64,000 nucleotides of DNA from assembly GCF_022317005.1 (NCBI RefSeq), contig NZ_CP081006.1, forward strand, positions 2,294,001-2,358,000. The letters are read 5' to 3'. A program made the position numbers and the translations under genes. This stretch comes from Mycobacterium sp. IDR2000157661 (GTDB lineage Bacteria; Actinomycetota; Actinomycetes; Mycobacteriales; Mycobacteriaceae). The notes below the pieces were generated by a model. It was not told the origin of the DNA and did not search any database. It was given only the letters and a program-made list of their open reading frames with translations. Shown here in pieces: positions 37,625 to 45,304 of this stretch; position 1 is the first letter of the stretch; each line of letters begins with the position of its first letter.

Positions 37625-38589
37625 CCTGCCGCGGGCCGACCGGCGCGCGCCCAGTGCGGGTCGCTGGGCAGCGGTCCGATCTTCATAGCGCTCTCGACTG
37701 CGTCGCGGTAGCCGGTCAATCCGCCCTCGGGCGGCGCGATGATGGTGTCGATGTCGTGTTCGTTCATGACCGCGTCCACTTCCAGCGATTCGATCAGCGG
37801 CCGGGCCAACCCAGGGGGCATCGGGGTCACCAGGCCGACCCACAGGCTCGCGATCGTCGGCGTCAGGAACGGGATCGCGATGATGATCCGTTTCCGAAGG
37901 CCGGCCACGTCCGCATAGGTCTGCATTGCGTCGCCGTACTCCATCACGTCGGGTCCACCGACATCCCAGGTGCGCGATGTCGGCACCGGCACCGCCGCCG
38001 CCTCGGCCAGATAGTGCAGCACATCGTCGATCGCGATCGGCTGGATCTTGTTGTGCACCCACTTCGGGGTCGTCATCGCCGGCAGCCGGTTGGTCAGGTG
38101 ACGCATCATCTCGAACGACGCCGACCCCGAGCCGATGACGATGCCGGCCTGCAGCACGACCGTCTCGATGCCGGAGTCGATCAGGATGTCGCCGACCGCC
38201 GTGCGTGAACGCAGATGCGGGGACAAGTCGGCACCGGACGGATGCAGACCGCCGAGATAGACGATGCGCTTGACCCCGGCCTGGCTCGCGGCTTCGACGA
38301 CGTTGCGCGCCGAGCGGGCCTCCGCCTCGACGAAATTGCTTTCGGTGCCCATAGAGTGCACGAGGTAGTAGACGACGTCGATGCCGTCGAACGCGTTGCG
38401 CAGCGAATCGACGTCGTCGAGGTCGCCCTTGACCACCTCGACGCGGTCGCGCCATTCGACGCCGGATAGTTTGTCGGGGTTGCGCGCCAGCGCGCGCACC
38501 GCAAACCCGCGGTCCAGGAGCCGGGGGATCAGTCGGCCACCGATGTAACCGGTCGCACCGGTCACCAGGCAGCGAATCGTGTCAGCCAC
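37621..38589 (-). CDS. NAD(P)H-binding (NmrA-like) protein
   Basis: A 322-residue Rossmann-fold protein of the atypical SDR / NmrA type. The dinucleotide motif CLVTGATGYIGGRLIPRLLDRGFAVRAL is at residues ~7-34, VVYYLVHSMGTES near 75, and VWDVGGPD-like contact region near 190. A Tyr-xxx-Lys catalytic pair is not evident, so it may sense or bind NAD(P) rather than catalyse. GTG 38589 was chosen; a TTG at 38622 would overlap the cupin gene by eight bases. It lies 25 bases after the cupin stop and converges on purF. Function unknown. Confidence 0.83.
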   Translation of the reverse strand: MADTIRCLVTGATGYIGGRLIPRLLDRGFAVRALARNPDKLSGVEWRDRVEVVKGDLDDVDSLRNAFDGIDVVYYLVHSMGTESNFVEAEARSARNVVEAASQAGVKRIVYLGGLHPSGADLSPHLRSRTAVGDILIDSGIETVVLQAGIVIGSGSASFEMMRHLTNRLPAMTTPKWVHNKIQPIAIDDVLHYLAEAAAVPVPTSRTWDVGGPDVMEYGDAMQTYADVAGLRKRIIIAIPFLTPTIASLWVGLVTPMPPGLARPLIESLEVDAVMNEHDIDTIIAPPEGGLTGYRDAVESAMKIGPLPSDPHWARAGRPAAG

Positions 38590-38614
38590 TCGACCGGGAT
38601 GGCCGGTTTCCGGC

Positions 38615-39046
38615 TCAGGCAAACCCGCAACCCGGATCGGGCGCGTCGACCGCCAGCGGTGTGCCGGTCGGCTGGATGTAGACGACCCACATCACGAGCG
38701 GATCGGGGCCCAGGTTGCGACCGATGTGGACGTTGTCGGGTCCGCTGGCCTCGGTGATCGGCGCGCCGGGTGGATAGATCCCGTCGACGGTGCACGTGGC
38801 GGCGTCGTGGGTGAGCGTGCCCGCGCGTACCACGCCGAACACCCGACCGTCGTGGTAGTGCCACCCGGTGCTACCGCCGGGAGCGATGGTGATCTCGCGG
38901 GTGACGTAGTCGACACCGTCGACCGTTGCCTGCGACATCGTCCTCGCCTCCACGCCCACCGACGGTGTGGCCGACGCGCTGACCGAGGCGACCACCAGGG
39001 CCACCATGGCGCCGGTGACCGCCGCCGGCCAGCGAAGTCGTCTCAT
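38615..39046 (-). CDS. Exported cupin-domain protein
   Basis: A 143-residue secreted protein. The N-terminus RRLRWPAAVTGAMVALVVASVSASA is a signal peptide. The cupin motif follows as GWHYHDGRVFGVVRAGTLTHD (residues ~60-80), containing the two metal histidines of motif 1, and later DNVHIGRN as motif 2. This is a single cupin barrel, small and probably metal binding. ATG 39046 is used; GTG 39055 is also in frame. It lies just upstream of an NAD-binding gene on the same strand and diverges from the acyl-CoA ligase. Function unknown. Confidence 0.83.
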   Translation of the reverse strand: MRRLRWPAAVTGAMVALVVASVSASATPSVGVEARTMSQATVDGVDYVTREITIAPGGSTGWHYHDGRVFGVVRAGTLTHDAATCTVDGIYPPGAPITEASGPDNVHIGRNLGPDPLVMWVVYIQPTGTPLAVDAPDPGCGFA

Positions 39047-39077
39047 GGGTGTCACGTTCTCACAGGCAATGGTTCGC

Positions 39078-39118
39078 GACAATGACGATGAACGACAATG
39101 ACGATGAACGACAATGAC
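39078..39118 (+). repeat. 16-bp tandem repeat across the acyl-CoA ligase start
   Basis: The 16-bp unit GACAATGACGATGAAC is repeated twice (39078-39093, 39094-39109) with a third partial copy (39110-39118). Each copy contains ATG codons, but since 16 is not a multiple of three the copies place them in different frames. Only the ATGs at 39098 and 39104 are in the gene frame. Copy-number change would alter the start region and spacing. Confidence 0.8.
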
Positions 39119-40579
39119 ACCGTGGCCGAGTCGAGTCCGCTGGCGTCCCTGGTCAGGAATCGCGGGGAAGCTGCCGCACTCGTTGAGCACGGGCGCACGT
39201 GGAGTTACCACGAGCTGGACGCCGCGGTGGATCGACTGGCCACCGAGATGCACGGCGACCTCCCGCCCGGTGAACGCGTCGCCCTGATGTTGCCCAACGG
39301 TGTCGAGCTGGTGGTCTGCTATCTGGCCTGCTTTCGCTCCGGTGCGGTCGCCACCCCGCTGAACAACCGCTACGCGGCACCCGAAGTCGAAGCAGCCCTG
39401 CGGCGTTCGCGCCCGCGCTGGCTGATGGTGGCCAGCGGCAGACGGGCGCTGCTCGACCAGCTCGACCCCGAGGTGCTCGACGGCATCCGGGTGATAGCGG
39501 TGGACGGCGTCGACTCGCTGAGCGGCGACGCGAGGGTCGCCCCGGCCGGTGGGCTGCCCGCCGTCGTAGCCGATGCGCCCGCGGTCATCTTCTTCACCTC
39601 CGGTTCCACCGGCCGCCCGAAGGGAGTTGTGCACACCCACGCCTCGGCTTACGCGATGTTGACGAGCACCTCCGCGGCGCTCGGTGACATCCGGTCCGGC
39701 GACGTGCTGCAGGTTTTCGAGCCGCAGGTGCACGTCAGCGGGTTCATCGCCACCTTCGCCGCCCTGGCGGCCGGCGCAACCTCCGTGGTGTACGACGGAT
39801 TCGACCCGCTCACCTACGCTCGCGCCCTCCGGGAACACCGGCCGAGCCTGATCTGCACCCACATCGACGTGCTGGCCGAGCTGCTGCGCCAGCCCGGCGT
39901 GCACCGTGACTGGTTCGATTCGCTGCGCGGTGTCTACACCGGCGGCGACACCGTGCCGGTCGCGCTGCAGCGCCGCTTCCGGGAGGTGAGCGGGCTGCCG
40001 ATCGGCGTCGGCTACGGCATGACCGAGGCCATCTGGCTGACCGTGTATCGCGACGGCGACACCGACCGTGACGGCTGCATCGGACGCCCGGTCGGTGGCG
40101 CGCGCTTGCGGGTCGACGAGGCGACGGGCGAACTGCTGGTGGCCGGGCCGATGGTGATGCAGCGCTACTGGGACGACGACGCGCTCACCGCGGCCACCCT
40201 GGCCGACGGCTGGCTGCGTACCGGCGACCGGGCCCGCCGGGACGCGGCGGGGGTGTGGTGGTTCACCGGACGGCTCAAAGACATCATCGTCCGGCGAACG
40301 TCGAAGATCACCCCGGGAGAGGTCGAGGCCGTATTGCAGCGCCACCCACAGGTGGCGATGGCCGCGGTCGTCGGCCTGCCGGACCCGCAGGAGGGGCAGG
40401 TGCCCGTCGCGTTCGTGGTGCCGACCTCCGGTGCGGCGCCTTCGCCGGATGAGCTGGCCGCCTTCCTGCATGGGCGTATCGCCGACTACAAGATCCCGGC
40501 GCGATTGCATCTGCGTTCGGCCCTGCCGCTGACCTCAAGCGGCAAGATCTCCCGAGGCGACCTGACGGAGAATCTCTGA
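39098..40579 (+). CDS. Acyl-CoA synthetase / AMP-dependent ligase
   Basis: A 493-residue adenylate-forming enzyme that activates a carboxylic acid as acyl-CoA. The P-loop FFTSGSTGRPKGVVHTH is near residue 165, GYGMTEAIW near 305, DGWLRTGDRARRD near 375 and GRLKDIIVRR near 388, with the C-terminal catalytic Lys in SSGKISRGD. It is close to the long- and medium-chain FadD group. Two in-frame ATGs (39098, 39104) lie in a 16-bp tandem repeat and no ribosome site is clear, so the start is uncertain. It stands alone, followed by purM after about 60 bases. The substrate is unknown. Confidence 0.9.
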   Translation: MTMNDNDTVAESSPLASLVRNRGEAAALVEHGRTWSYHELDAAVDRLATEMHGDLPPGERVALMLPNGVELVVCYLACFRSGAVATPLNNRYAAPEVEAALRRSRPRWLMVASGRRALLDQLDPEVLDGIRVIAVDGVDSLSGDARVAPAGGLPAVVADAPAVIFFTSGSTGRPKGVVHTHASAYAMLTSTSAALGDIRSGDVLQVFEPQVHVSGFIATFAALAAGATSVVYDGFDPLTYARALREHRPSLICTHIDVLAELLRQPGVHRDWFDSLRGVYTGGDTVPVALQRRFREVSGLPIGVGYGMTEAIWLTVYRDGDTDRDGCIGRPVGGARLRVDEATGELLVAGPMVMQRYWDDDALTAATLADGWLRTGDRARRDAAGVWWFTGRLKDIIVRRTSKITPGEVEAVLQRHPQVAMAAVVGLPDPQEGQVPVAFVVPTSGAAPSPDELAAFLHGRIADYKIPARLHLRSALPLTSSGKISRGDLTENL

Positions 40580-40626
40580 CAGGGCCGGTCTACCGCAAGC
40601 GGTTACCGGGCGCAGCGACGCGACGG

Positions 40627-40632
40627 TAGCCT
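40627..40632 (+). promoter_or_regulatory. purM -10 element (leaderless)
   Basis: TAGCCT eight bases before the purM ATG at 40641, as at purD and purB. Confidence 0.6.
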
Positions 40633-40640
40633 TTGTTCCG

Positions 40641-41714
40641 ATGACCGAACGCGCCGAACCGACCGGCATCTCCTATGCGTCCGCCGGGGTGGATATCGAA
40701 GCAGGCGATCGCGCCGTCGAACTCCTCAAACCGCTGGCAGAGAAGGCGACCCGGCCCGAGGTGCGGGGCGGGCTCGGCGGGTTCGCCGGCCTGTTCGCGC
40801 TGCGCGGCGGCTACCGCGAGCCCCTGCTGGCGTCCTCGACCGACGGGGTCGGAACGAAGCTGGCCGTCGCACAGGCCATGGACAAACACGACACCGTCGG
40901 AATCGACCTTGTCGCGATGGTCGTCGACGACCTCGTGGTGTGCGGGGCCGAACCGCTGTTCCTGCAGGACTACATCGCGGTCGGTCGCACCGTGCCCGAG
41001 CGCATCAGTGAGCTGGTGTCCGGCATCGCCGGTGGCTGCGTGATGGCCGGGTGTGCGCTGCTCGGCGGGGAGACCGCCGAACATCCCGGCTTGATGGCGC
41101 CCGATCACTACGACATCTCGGCCACCGGGGTGGGGGTGGTCGAAGCCGACGACGTGCTGGGCCCCGACCGAGTCAAACCCGGCGACGTGCTCATCGCGAT
41201 GGCGTCGACGGGTTTGCACTCCAACGGGTACTCACTGGCTCGTCACGTGCTGCTCGAGATCGACCACATGAACTTGGCGGGCCACGTCGAGGAGTTCGGC
41301 CGCACCCTCGGCGAGGAGTTGCTGGAGCCGACCCGGATCTACGCCAAGGACTGCCTGGCCCTGGCCGCAGAGACCCAGGTGCGCACTTTCTGTCACGTCA
41401 CCGGCGGCGGGCTGGCCGGCAACCTCGAGCGCGTCGTCCCACCCGGGCTGGTCGCCGAAATCGACCGGGGCACATGGACTCCCGCCCCGGTGTTCGCGAT
41501 GATCGCACAGCGCGGCCGTGTCGAGCGGGTCGAGATGGAGAAGACCTTCAACATGGGTGTCGGCATGGTCGCCGTCGTCGCGCCGGAGGACACCGACCGC
41601 GCGCTGGCGATCCTGACCGCACGTCACCTGGACTGCTGGACGCTGGGCACCGTCAAGAAGGGCGGTAAAGGCGGCCCGCGAGCCGAACTCGTGGGCCAAC
41701 ACCCGCGGTTCTAG
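40641..41714 (+). CDS. purM: Phosphoribosylformylglycinamidine cyclo-ligase
   Basis: A 357-residue AIR synthetase. It closes the imidazole ring of FGAM with ATP. Recognisable parts are SYASAGVDIEAGDRAVELLKP at the N-terminus, SSTDGVGTKLAVAQAMDKHDTVGIDLVAMVVDDL (ATP-binding), HSNGYSLARHV and HVTGGGLAGNLERVVP. The length and gene order (purF then purM) match M. tuberculosis, though an NAD-binding gene, a cupin and a ligase are inserted between. It converges on a DUF3073 gene with a 4-base gap. Confidence 0.97.
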   Translation: MTERAEPTGISYASAGVDIEAGDRAVELLKPLAEKATRPEVRGGLGGFAGLFALRGGYREPLLASSTDGVGTKLAVAQAMDKHDTVGIDLVAMVVDDLVVCGAEPLFLQDYIAVGRTVPERISELVSGIAGGCVMAGCALLGGETAEHPGLMAPDHYDISATGVGVVEADDVLGPDRVKPGDVLIAMASTGLHSNGYSLARHVLLEIDHMNLAGHVEEFGRTLGEELLEPTRIYAKDCLALAAETQVRTFCHVTGGGLAGNLERVVPPGLVAEIDRGTWTPAPVFAMIAQRGRVERVEMEKTFNMGVGMVAVVAPEDTDRALAILTARHLDCWTLGTVKKGGKGGPRAELVGQHPRF

Positions 41715-41718
41715 ACGG

Positions 41719-41898
41719 TCAGCGGCGCCATTCGTCGTCGTCGACCCACTCGTCGGCCACCGGATCGGTGCCGTTGACGTCGTCTTCGGGCGCGCCCGAC
41801 AGCTCGCGCTGAAGCCGCTCGAAATCGGTCTGCGGTGAGCTGTATTTGAGCTCACGCGCAACCTTGGTCTGCTTTGCCTTAGCCCGGCCGCGGCCCAT
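41719..41898 (-). CDS. DUF3073-family small protein
   Basis: A 59-residue protein starting MGRGRAKAKQTKVARELKYS and ending in an acidic tail (DPVADEWVDDDEWRR). It is a conserved actinobacterial small protein (Rv0810c in M. tuberculosis), probably nucleic acid or ribosome associated given its basic N-terminus, but no role is established. The start lies directly after a GGGGGTTCCCCC inverted repeat, whose purine half could serve as the ribosome site and whose pairing could hide it. It converges on purM. Confidence 0.85.
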   Translation of the reverse strand: MGRGRAKAKQTKVARELKYSSPQTDFERLQRELSGAPEDDVNGTDPVADEWVDDDEWRR

Positions 41899-42022
41899 GG
41901 GGGAACCCCCTCGCGCAATAACGGAGCGGCCCGATGTGCAGGCGGCTCCGATCTGAGTGTCTAATTTCGTCCTGCAGACACTTTACCGTGCCTGGCTGCG
42001 GTGCGCTGGCAGGCCCTCGACG

Positions 42023-43087
42023 TCAACGCCCGCCGCCTCGCAACTGTTCCACGGCACGGCGTCCCGCCCCCGTCGCCTCGGGCGGCGGCATGGAATCCGC
42101 GTCAATCACCGCGCGCACCGCGCCAATGGTCAGCTCGGCGTCCGCGGGCAGGCCGCGTTTGAGCAGCGCCAGCGCGATCGGTCCTTCGTCGACATGGTCG
42201 ACCACCGTGCCGAGCCGGCCCACGGTGCGCCCACCGGCCAGTACCGGCTCGCCCGTCGTGGGCCGGTCCGTCGACCCGTCGAGGTGCAGCAACACCAGCA
42301 TGCGGGGCGGTTTGCCCAGGTTGTGAACGCGTGCCACCGTCTCCTGCCCCCGGTAACAGCCCTTGTCCAGGTGCACGGCCGGCCCGATCCAGCCCACCTC
42401 GTGCGGAATGGTCCGTTCATCGGTGTCGACGCCGAGCCGGGGCCGGCGCGAGGCGACGCGGTGCGCTTCGTAGGCCCACAGACCTGCAGGCCGCACACCC
42501 GCGTCCAGGAGGCGTTGCCGCCAGTCGGTGGCCGCCTCCCGTGGGACGACGAGGTCGAGCTCGACGTCTTCGCCCGCGATGCGCCGCAGGAACCCGCCAC
42601 CGGCGAGCGCGACGGCGGAATCCGGCGCAGGCAACGCGTCCAGCCCGAGCACCTCGAGGACAGCGGGGTCCGCCGACTGCGGCCCGAGCAGCGATAACAC
42701 CGCCAGGTCCGCCGCCTCCACGACCACGTCGGCCCAGAAAACCATCTTGCGCAGGTAGGTCAGCAGCGGCTCCCCGCGCCACGGTTCGGTGTCGAGGTAG
42801 GTGACGCCACCCAGCTCGGTCTGAACCCAGTGATCTTCCACACGGCCCTGGCCGTCGAGGCTCAGATTCTGCGTCACCGAGCCGTCGGCCAGGTCGCTGA
42901 CGTGCTGAGTGGTCAGGCTGTGCAGCCAACTCCGACGGTCGTTGCCCGCGACGGTCAGCACCGCGCGATGCGAGCGGTCGACGAGCACGGCGGCGTCGTA
43001 TGCCGCGCGCTGCTCGCCGAAAGGGTCGCCGTGATGCCAGACGGCGCCGGCATCGGGTCCGGTGTCGGGTGCGGGAACGGCTGACAT
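42023..43087 (-). CDS. ygfZ: YgfZ/GcvT-family folate-binding protein
   Basis: A 354-residue YgfZ. The family signature KGCYRGQE (DKGCYRGQETVARVHNLGKPPR) is at about residue 240; the N-terminal folate fold has RSWLHSLTTQHVSDLADGSVTQNLSLDGQGRVE. YgfZ proteins help iron-sulfur cluster enzymes, using tetrahydrofolate. TAGAGT six bases before the ATG on the minus strand suggests a leaderless start. It diverges from the pabC gene, which also makes a folate precursor, so the pair shares a folate theme. It corresponds to Rv0811c. Confidence 0.92.
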   Translation of the reverse strand: MSAVPAPDTGPDAGAVWHHGDPFGEQRAAYDAAVLVDRSHRAVLTVAGNDRRSWLHSLTTQHVSDLADGSVTQNLSLDGQGRVEDHWVQTELGGVTYLDTEPWRGEPLLTYLRKMVFWADVVVEAADLAVLSLLGPQSADPAVLEVLGLDALPAPDSAVALAGGGFLRRIAGEDVELDLVVPREAATDWRQRLLDAGVRPAGLWAYEAHRVASRRPRLGVDTDERTIPHEVGWIGPAVHLDKGCYRGQETVARVHNLGKPPRMLVLLHLDGSTDRPTTGEPVLAGGRTVGRLGTVVDHVDEGPIALALLKRGLPADAELTIGAVRAVIDADSMPPPEATGAGRRAVEQLRGGGR

Positions 43088-43093
43088 GACTCA

Positions 43094-43131
43094 ACTCTAC
43101 GTTCGGCGCGCCCGCACCCCGCCGCTACGCT
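43094..43131. promoter_or_regulatory. Divergent ygfZ/pabC promoters
   Basis: Two outward-facing -10 boxes: TAGAGT (minus strand, 43099-43094), six bases before the ygfZ ATG, and TACGCT (43126-43131), eight bases before the pabC ATG. Both genes look leaderless, and the 52-base interval leaves little room for a separate operator. Confidence 0.55.
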
Positions 43132-43139
43132 TGCAGCCC

Positions 43140-44018
43140 ATGGCCAATCCACCAGGAGTCGTGGTGACCCTCGACGGACGGCTGCACGACCCGTCGGCGC
43201 CGCTGCTGCACGCCGATGACCTGGCCGCCGTCCGCGGCGACGGGATCTTCGAAACGCTGCTGGTCCGCGACGGCAGCCCGTGTCTGCTCGAAGCGCACCT
43301 GTCGCGGCTGACCCACTCGGCGCGGATGACCGATCTGCCCGTCCCGGACCTGCCGCAGTGGCGCGCCGCCATCGATGCGGCCGTGAGCCGGTGGAACGCC
43401 GACGACGGCGGTGAGGGCGTGCTGCGGCTGGTGTACAGCAGGGGACGCGAGAGTGGTTCGCCGCCCACGGCGTTCGCGACGATCGGCGCGTTGCCCGCGC
43501 GCGTCGCCGAGGTGCGGCGCAAGGGTTTGGCGGCACTGACGCTGGCCCGCGGGTTGCCCGCCCAGACCGCCGCCGATATGCCGTGGCTGCTGGCCGGCGC
43601 GAAGACGCTGTCGTACGCGGTCAACATGGCCGCGCTGCGGCACGCCGAGCGGCACGGCGCCGGCGACGTGATCTTCGTCGGCTCCGACGGGCTGATCCTG
43701 GAGGGGCCACGCTCGACTGTGGTGGTGGCCACCGAGTCCGAAGGAGCATTGACGCTGCTGACGCCGCCGCCGTGGTTCCCGATCCTGCGCGGCACCACCC
43801 AGCAGGCACTGTTCGAAGTCGCCCGCAGCAAGGGTTACGACTGCGACTACCGTGCCCTGCGGCCCGCGGATTTGACTGCAGCTCAAGGGGTTTGGCTGGT
43901 CTCAAGCATCACGCTGGCTGCTCGGGTGCACACGCTCGACGGCAGGCTGCTGCCGCCCTCCCCGCTGGCTGCCGAGTTCGGCGAACTGGTCGACGCCGCG
44001 ATCGTTTCCGATCGCTGA
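43140..44018 (+). CDS. pabC: 4-amino-4-deoxychorismate lyase (aminotransferase class IV)
   Basis: A 292-residue PLP enzyme of the class IV aminotransferase fold. It resembles PabC, which releases pyruvate from aminodeoxychorismate to give p-aminobenzoate for folate. The catalytic lysine is in LLAGAKTLSYAVNMAALR near residue 160, and the phosphate-binding ILRGTTQQAL near 222. DGIFETLLVRDG near 37 is the family signature. It cannot be separated by sequence from a D-amino acid or branched-chain aminotransferase, but the neighbouring folate-binding YgfZ supports PabC. It corresponds to Rv0812. Confidence 0.85.
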   Translation: MANPPGVVVTLDGRLHDPSAPLLHADDLAAVRGDGIFETLLVRDGSPCLLEAHLSRLTHSARMTDLPVPDLPQWRAAIDAAVSRWNADDGGEGVLRLVYSRGRESGSPPTAFATIGALPARVAEVRRKGLAALTLARGLPAQTAADMPWLLAGAKTLSYAVNMAALRHAERHGAGDVIFVGSDGLILEGPRSTVVVATESEGALTLLTPPPWFPILRGTTQQALFEVARSKGYDCDYRALRPADLTAAQGVWLVSSITLAARVHTLDGRLLPPSPLAAEFGELVDAAIVSDR

Positions 44019-44067
44019 GGCCGGAAAGCGCGGACTGGCATCCGAGTCGCCGAGGATACGACATCCT

Positions 44068-44973
44068 GTGGTGGTGGAAGGTGACTCGGCTCGACCGCGT
44101 CTCTCGGGTTGGCAGCGGCTGGTGTTGCGTCGTCTTGCCCGGCATGCGGGCAAATCGCCCGGCCAACCGTTGTCGCCAAACGACTGGCAGGCCTACTTCG
44201 ACTTCTCCACCACACGGTCTTCACGCGTCGCTCACCGGCTGATGCACCTACTACCGGCCAGTCCACGCTGCGGAATGTGCGGAGCACCGTTCGCCGGCCT
44301 CGGTGGCCGGTTGGTCCGACCGCTGGGCTACCGACCGTCGCGCAAGAACCCGACTCTGTGCGCGACGTGTGTCGAGTTATCGCCGCCGGGCGGGATGACG
44401 ACCGAGGCCGGTGTGCTCTTCGCAGACCTGCGTGGCTTCACCACTCGGTCGGAGTCGATCTCCCCGCTGGACACCAGCGCGCTACTGCGCCGCTTCTACG
44501 CGGTGGCCGAATCGGTCCTCTATCCCGACGCCATCATCGACAAGTTGATCGGCGACGAGGTGATGGCGCTGTACCTGCCCGCCTTCGTCGTGCGCAGCTC
44601 ATGGGCACCGACAGACGCCGACCGCCGCGCCGTGGCCGCGGTCATGCTGAGTCACGCGCGCGGACTGCTCGAAGGCGTCGGTTACGGCACCGGCGGCAAG
44701 GTCCTCGACCTCGGAGTCGGCCTGGACTACGGCGAGGTCTTCGTCGGCAACATAGGTGGCACCGAAGCGCTACGCGACTTCACGGCCGTCGGCGACGTGG
44801 TCAATACCGCGGCGCGGCTGCAGTCTTGCGCGAGAGGCGGCGAGGTGATGGTTTCGCAGCGGCTGGGTCGATTTCTCGATGAACCGGCGGGCCGGTCCGA
44901 ACTGGTCTCCCTGAAGGGAAAGCGCGAACCCTTCGCCGCGCAGCGCGTGCAGTGGTTCCTCGGCGATCGCTGA
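44068..44973 (+). CDS. Class III adenylate cyclase with N-terminal Cys motifs
   Basis: A 301-residue cyclase. The catalytic domain begins near residue 112. Metal aspartates are D120 (FADLRGFT) and D163 (KLIGDEVMALY). K159 is the adenine-selecting lysine; T239 (DFTAVGD) stands where a second base-selecting residue would be, as in K-T type bacterial cyclases. N246 and R250 (VVNTAARLQ) are the transition-state pair. The N-terminal 110 residues carry Cys68/Cys71 and Cys98/Cys101, a zinc-ribbon-like spacing, and no membrane segment, so the enzyme is probably cytosolic and may be redox or zinc regulated. The start could be GTG 44068 or 44071. An RNA promoter lies directly downstream. Confidence 0.87.
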   Translation: MVVEGDSARPRLSGWQRLVLRRLARHAGKSPGQPLSPNDWQAYFDFSTTRSSRVAHRLMHLLPASPRCGMCGAPFAGLGGRLVRPLGYRPSRKNPTLCATCVELSPPGGMTTEAGVLFADLRGFTTRSESISPLDTSALLRRFYAVAESVLYPDAIIDKLIGDEVMALYLPAFVVRSSWAPTDADRRAVAAVMLSHARGLLEGVGYGTGGKVLDLGVGLDYGEVFVGNIGGTEALRDFTAVGDVVNTAARLQSCARGGEVMVSQRLGRFLDEPAGRSELVSLKGKREPFAAQRVQWFLGDR

Positions 44974-44996
44974 GCGCGCAGAGCTCCCTTAATCGC

Positions 44997-45025
44997 TTGT
45001 CGCGCTAGATAAGCGCGGGTACCGT
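44997..45025 (+). promoter_or_regulatory. Promoter of the 45.03-kb RNA, with inverted repeat
   Basis: TTGTCG (44997-45002), a 17-base spacer and TACCGT (45020-45025) make the best SigA-type promoter in the window. A perfect inverted repeat, CGCGCT-AGATA-AGCGCG (45001-45017), fills the spacer and would be an ideal repressor or activator site. Confidence 0.65.
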
Positions 45026-45031
45026 CGCTCG

Positions 45032-45236
45032 TACACAGGAAGGGAGGTGGTCCGACATCATTAGTGACTTATGGACTTGTGAGGTGGCTGCGAGCTAGCA
45101 GCGCCAGGGGAATGAGCGCAACAGCTCTTCGCGACCTGCGCGCGCTGGCGAATTCCCCGCAGTCACCCGGCCCCCGAGCCCCTTGGTCTTGTCCGCCAGG
45201 AACACACGGCTCGGGGGCCGCCCCTTTTCTGACGGC
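45032..45236 (+). ncRNA. Structured RNA or leader transcript, unidentified
   Basis: No protein gene fits the 331 bases between the cyclase and the lipoprotein gene. A strong promoter predicts a start near 45032. The transcript would contain a purine-rich AGGAAGGGAG (45037-45046), a tiny GTG ORF (45047, five codons to TAG), a GCTGC/GCAGC hairpin (45087-45102), a long-range GGGGAAT/ATTCCCC pairing (45107-45113 with 45152-45158), and a strong terminator. It may be a trans-acting small RNA or an attenuating leader of the following lipoprotein gene. I do not recognise it as a known riboswitch or RNA family, but could not search Rfam. Confidence 0.5.
45168..45230 (+). terminator. Strong intrinsic terminator
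   Basis: A perfect 13-bp stem: CGGCCCCCGAGCC (45168-45180) pairs with GGCTCGGGGGCCG (45208-45220), and is followed by CCCCTTTTCT. The 27-base loop has its own short CCTTGG/CCAGG hairpin. It ends the RNA above, or serves as an attenuator before the lipoprotein gene. Confidence 0.75.
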
Positions 45237-45304
45237 CGAATCGGTAGCGAACCGTTGCACGACAACCCTGGCACTGCGTGTCGCGCTGCGCGATGATTCG
45301 CCAC

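Noticed and set aside
41899..41910. GGGGGAACCCCC as a terminator of DUF3073 or purM
   Set aside because: It has only a 5-bp stem and no T-run, and it lies at the DUF3073 start rather than after a gene.
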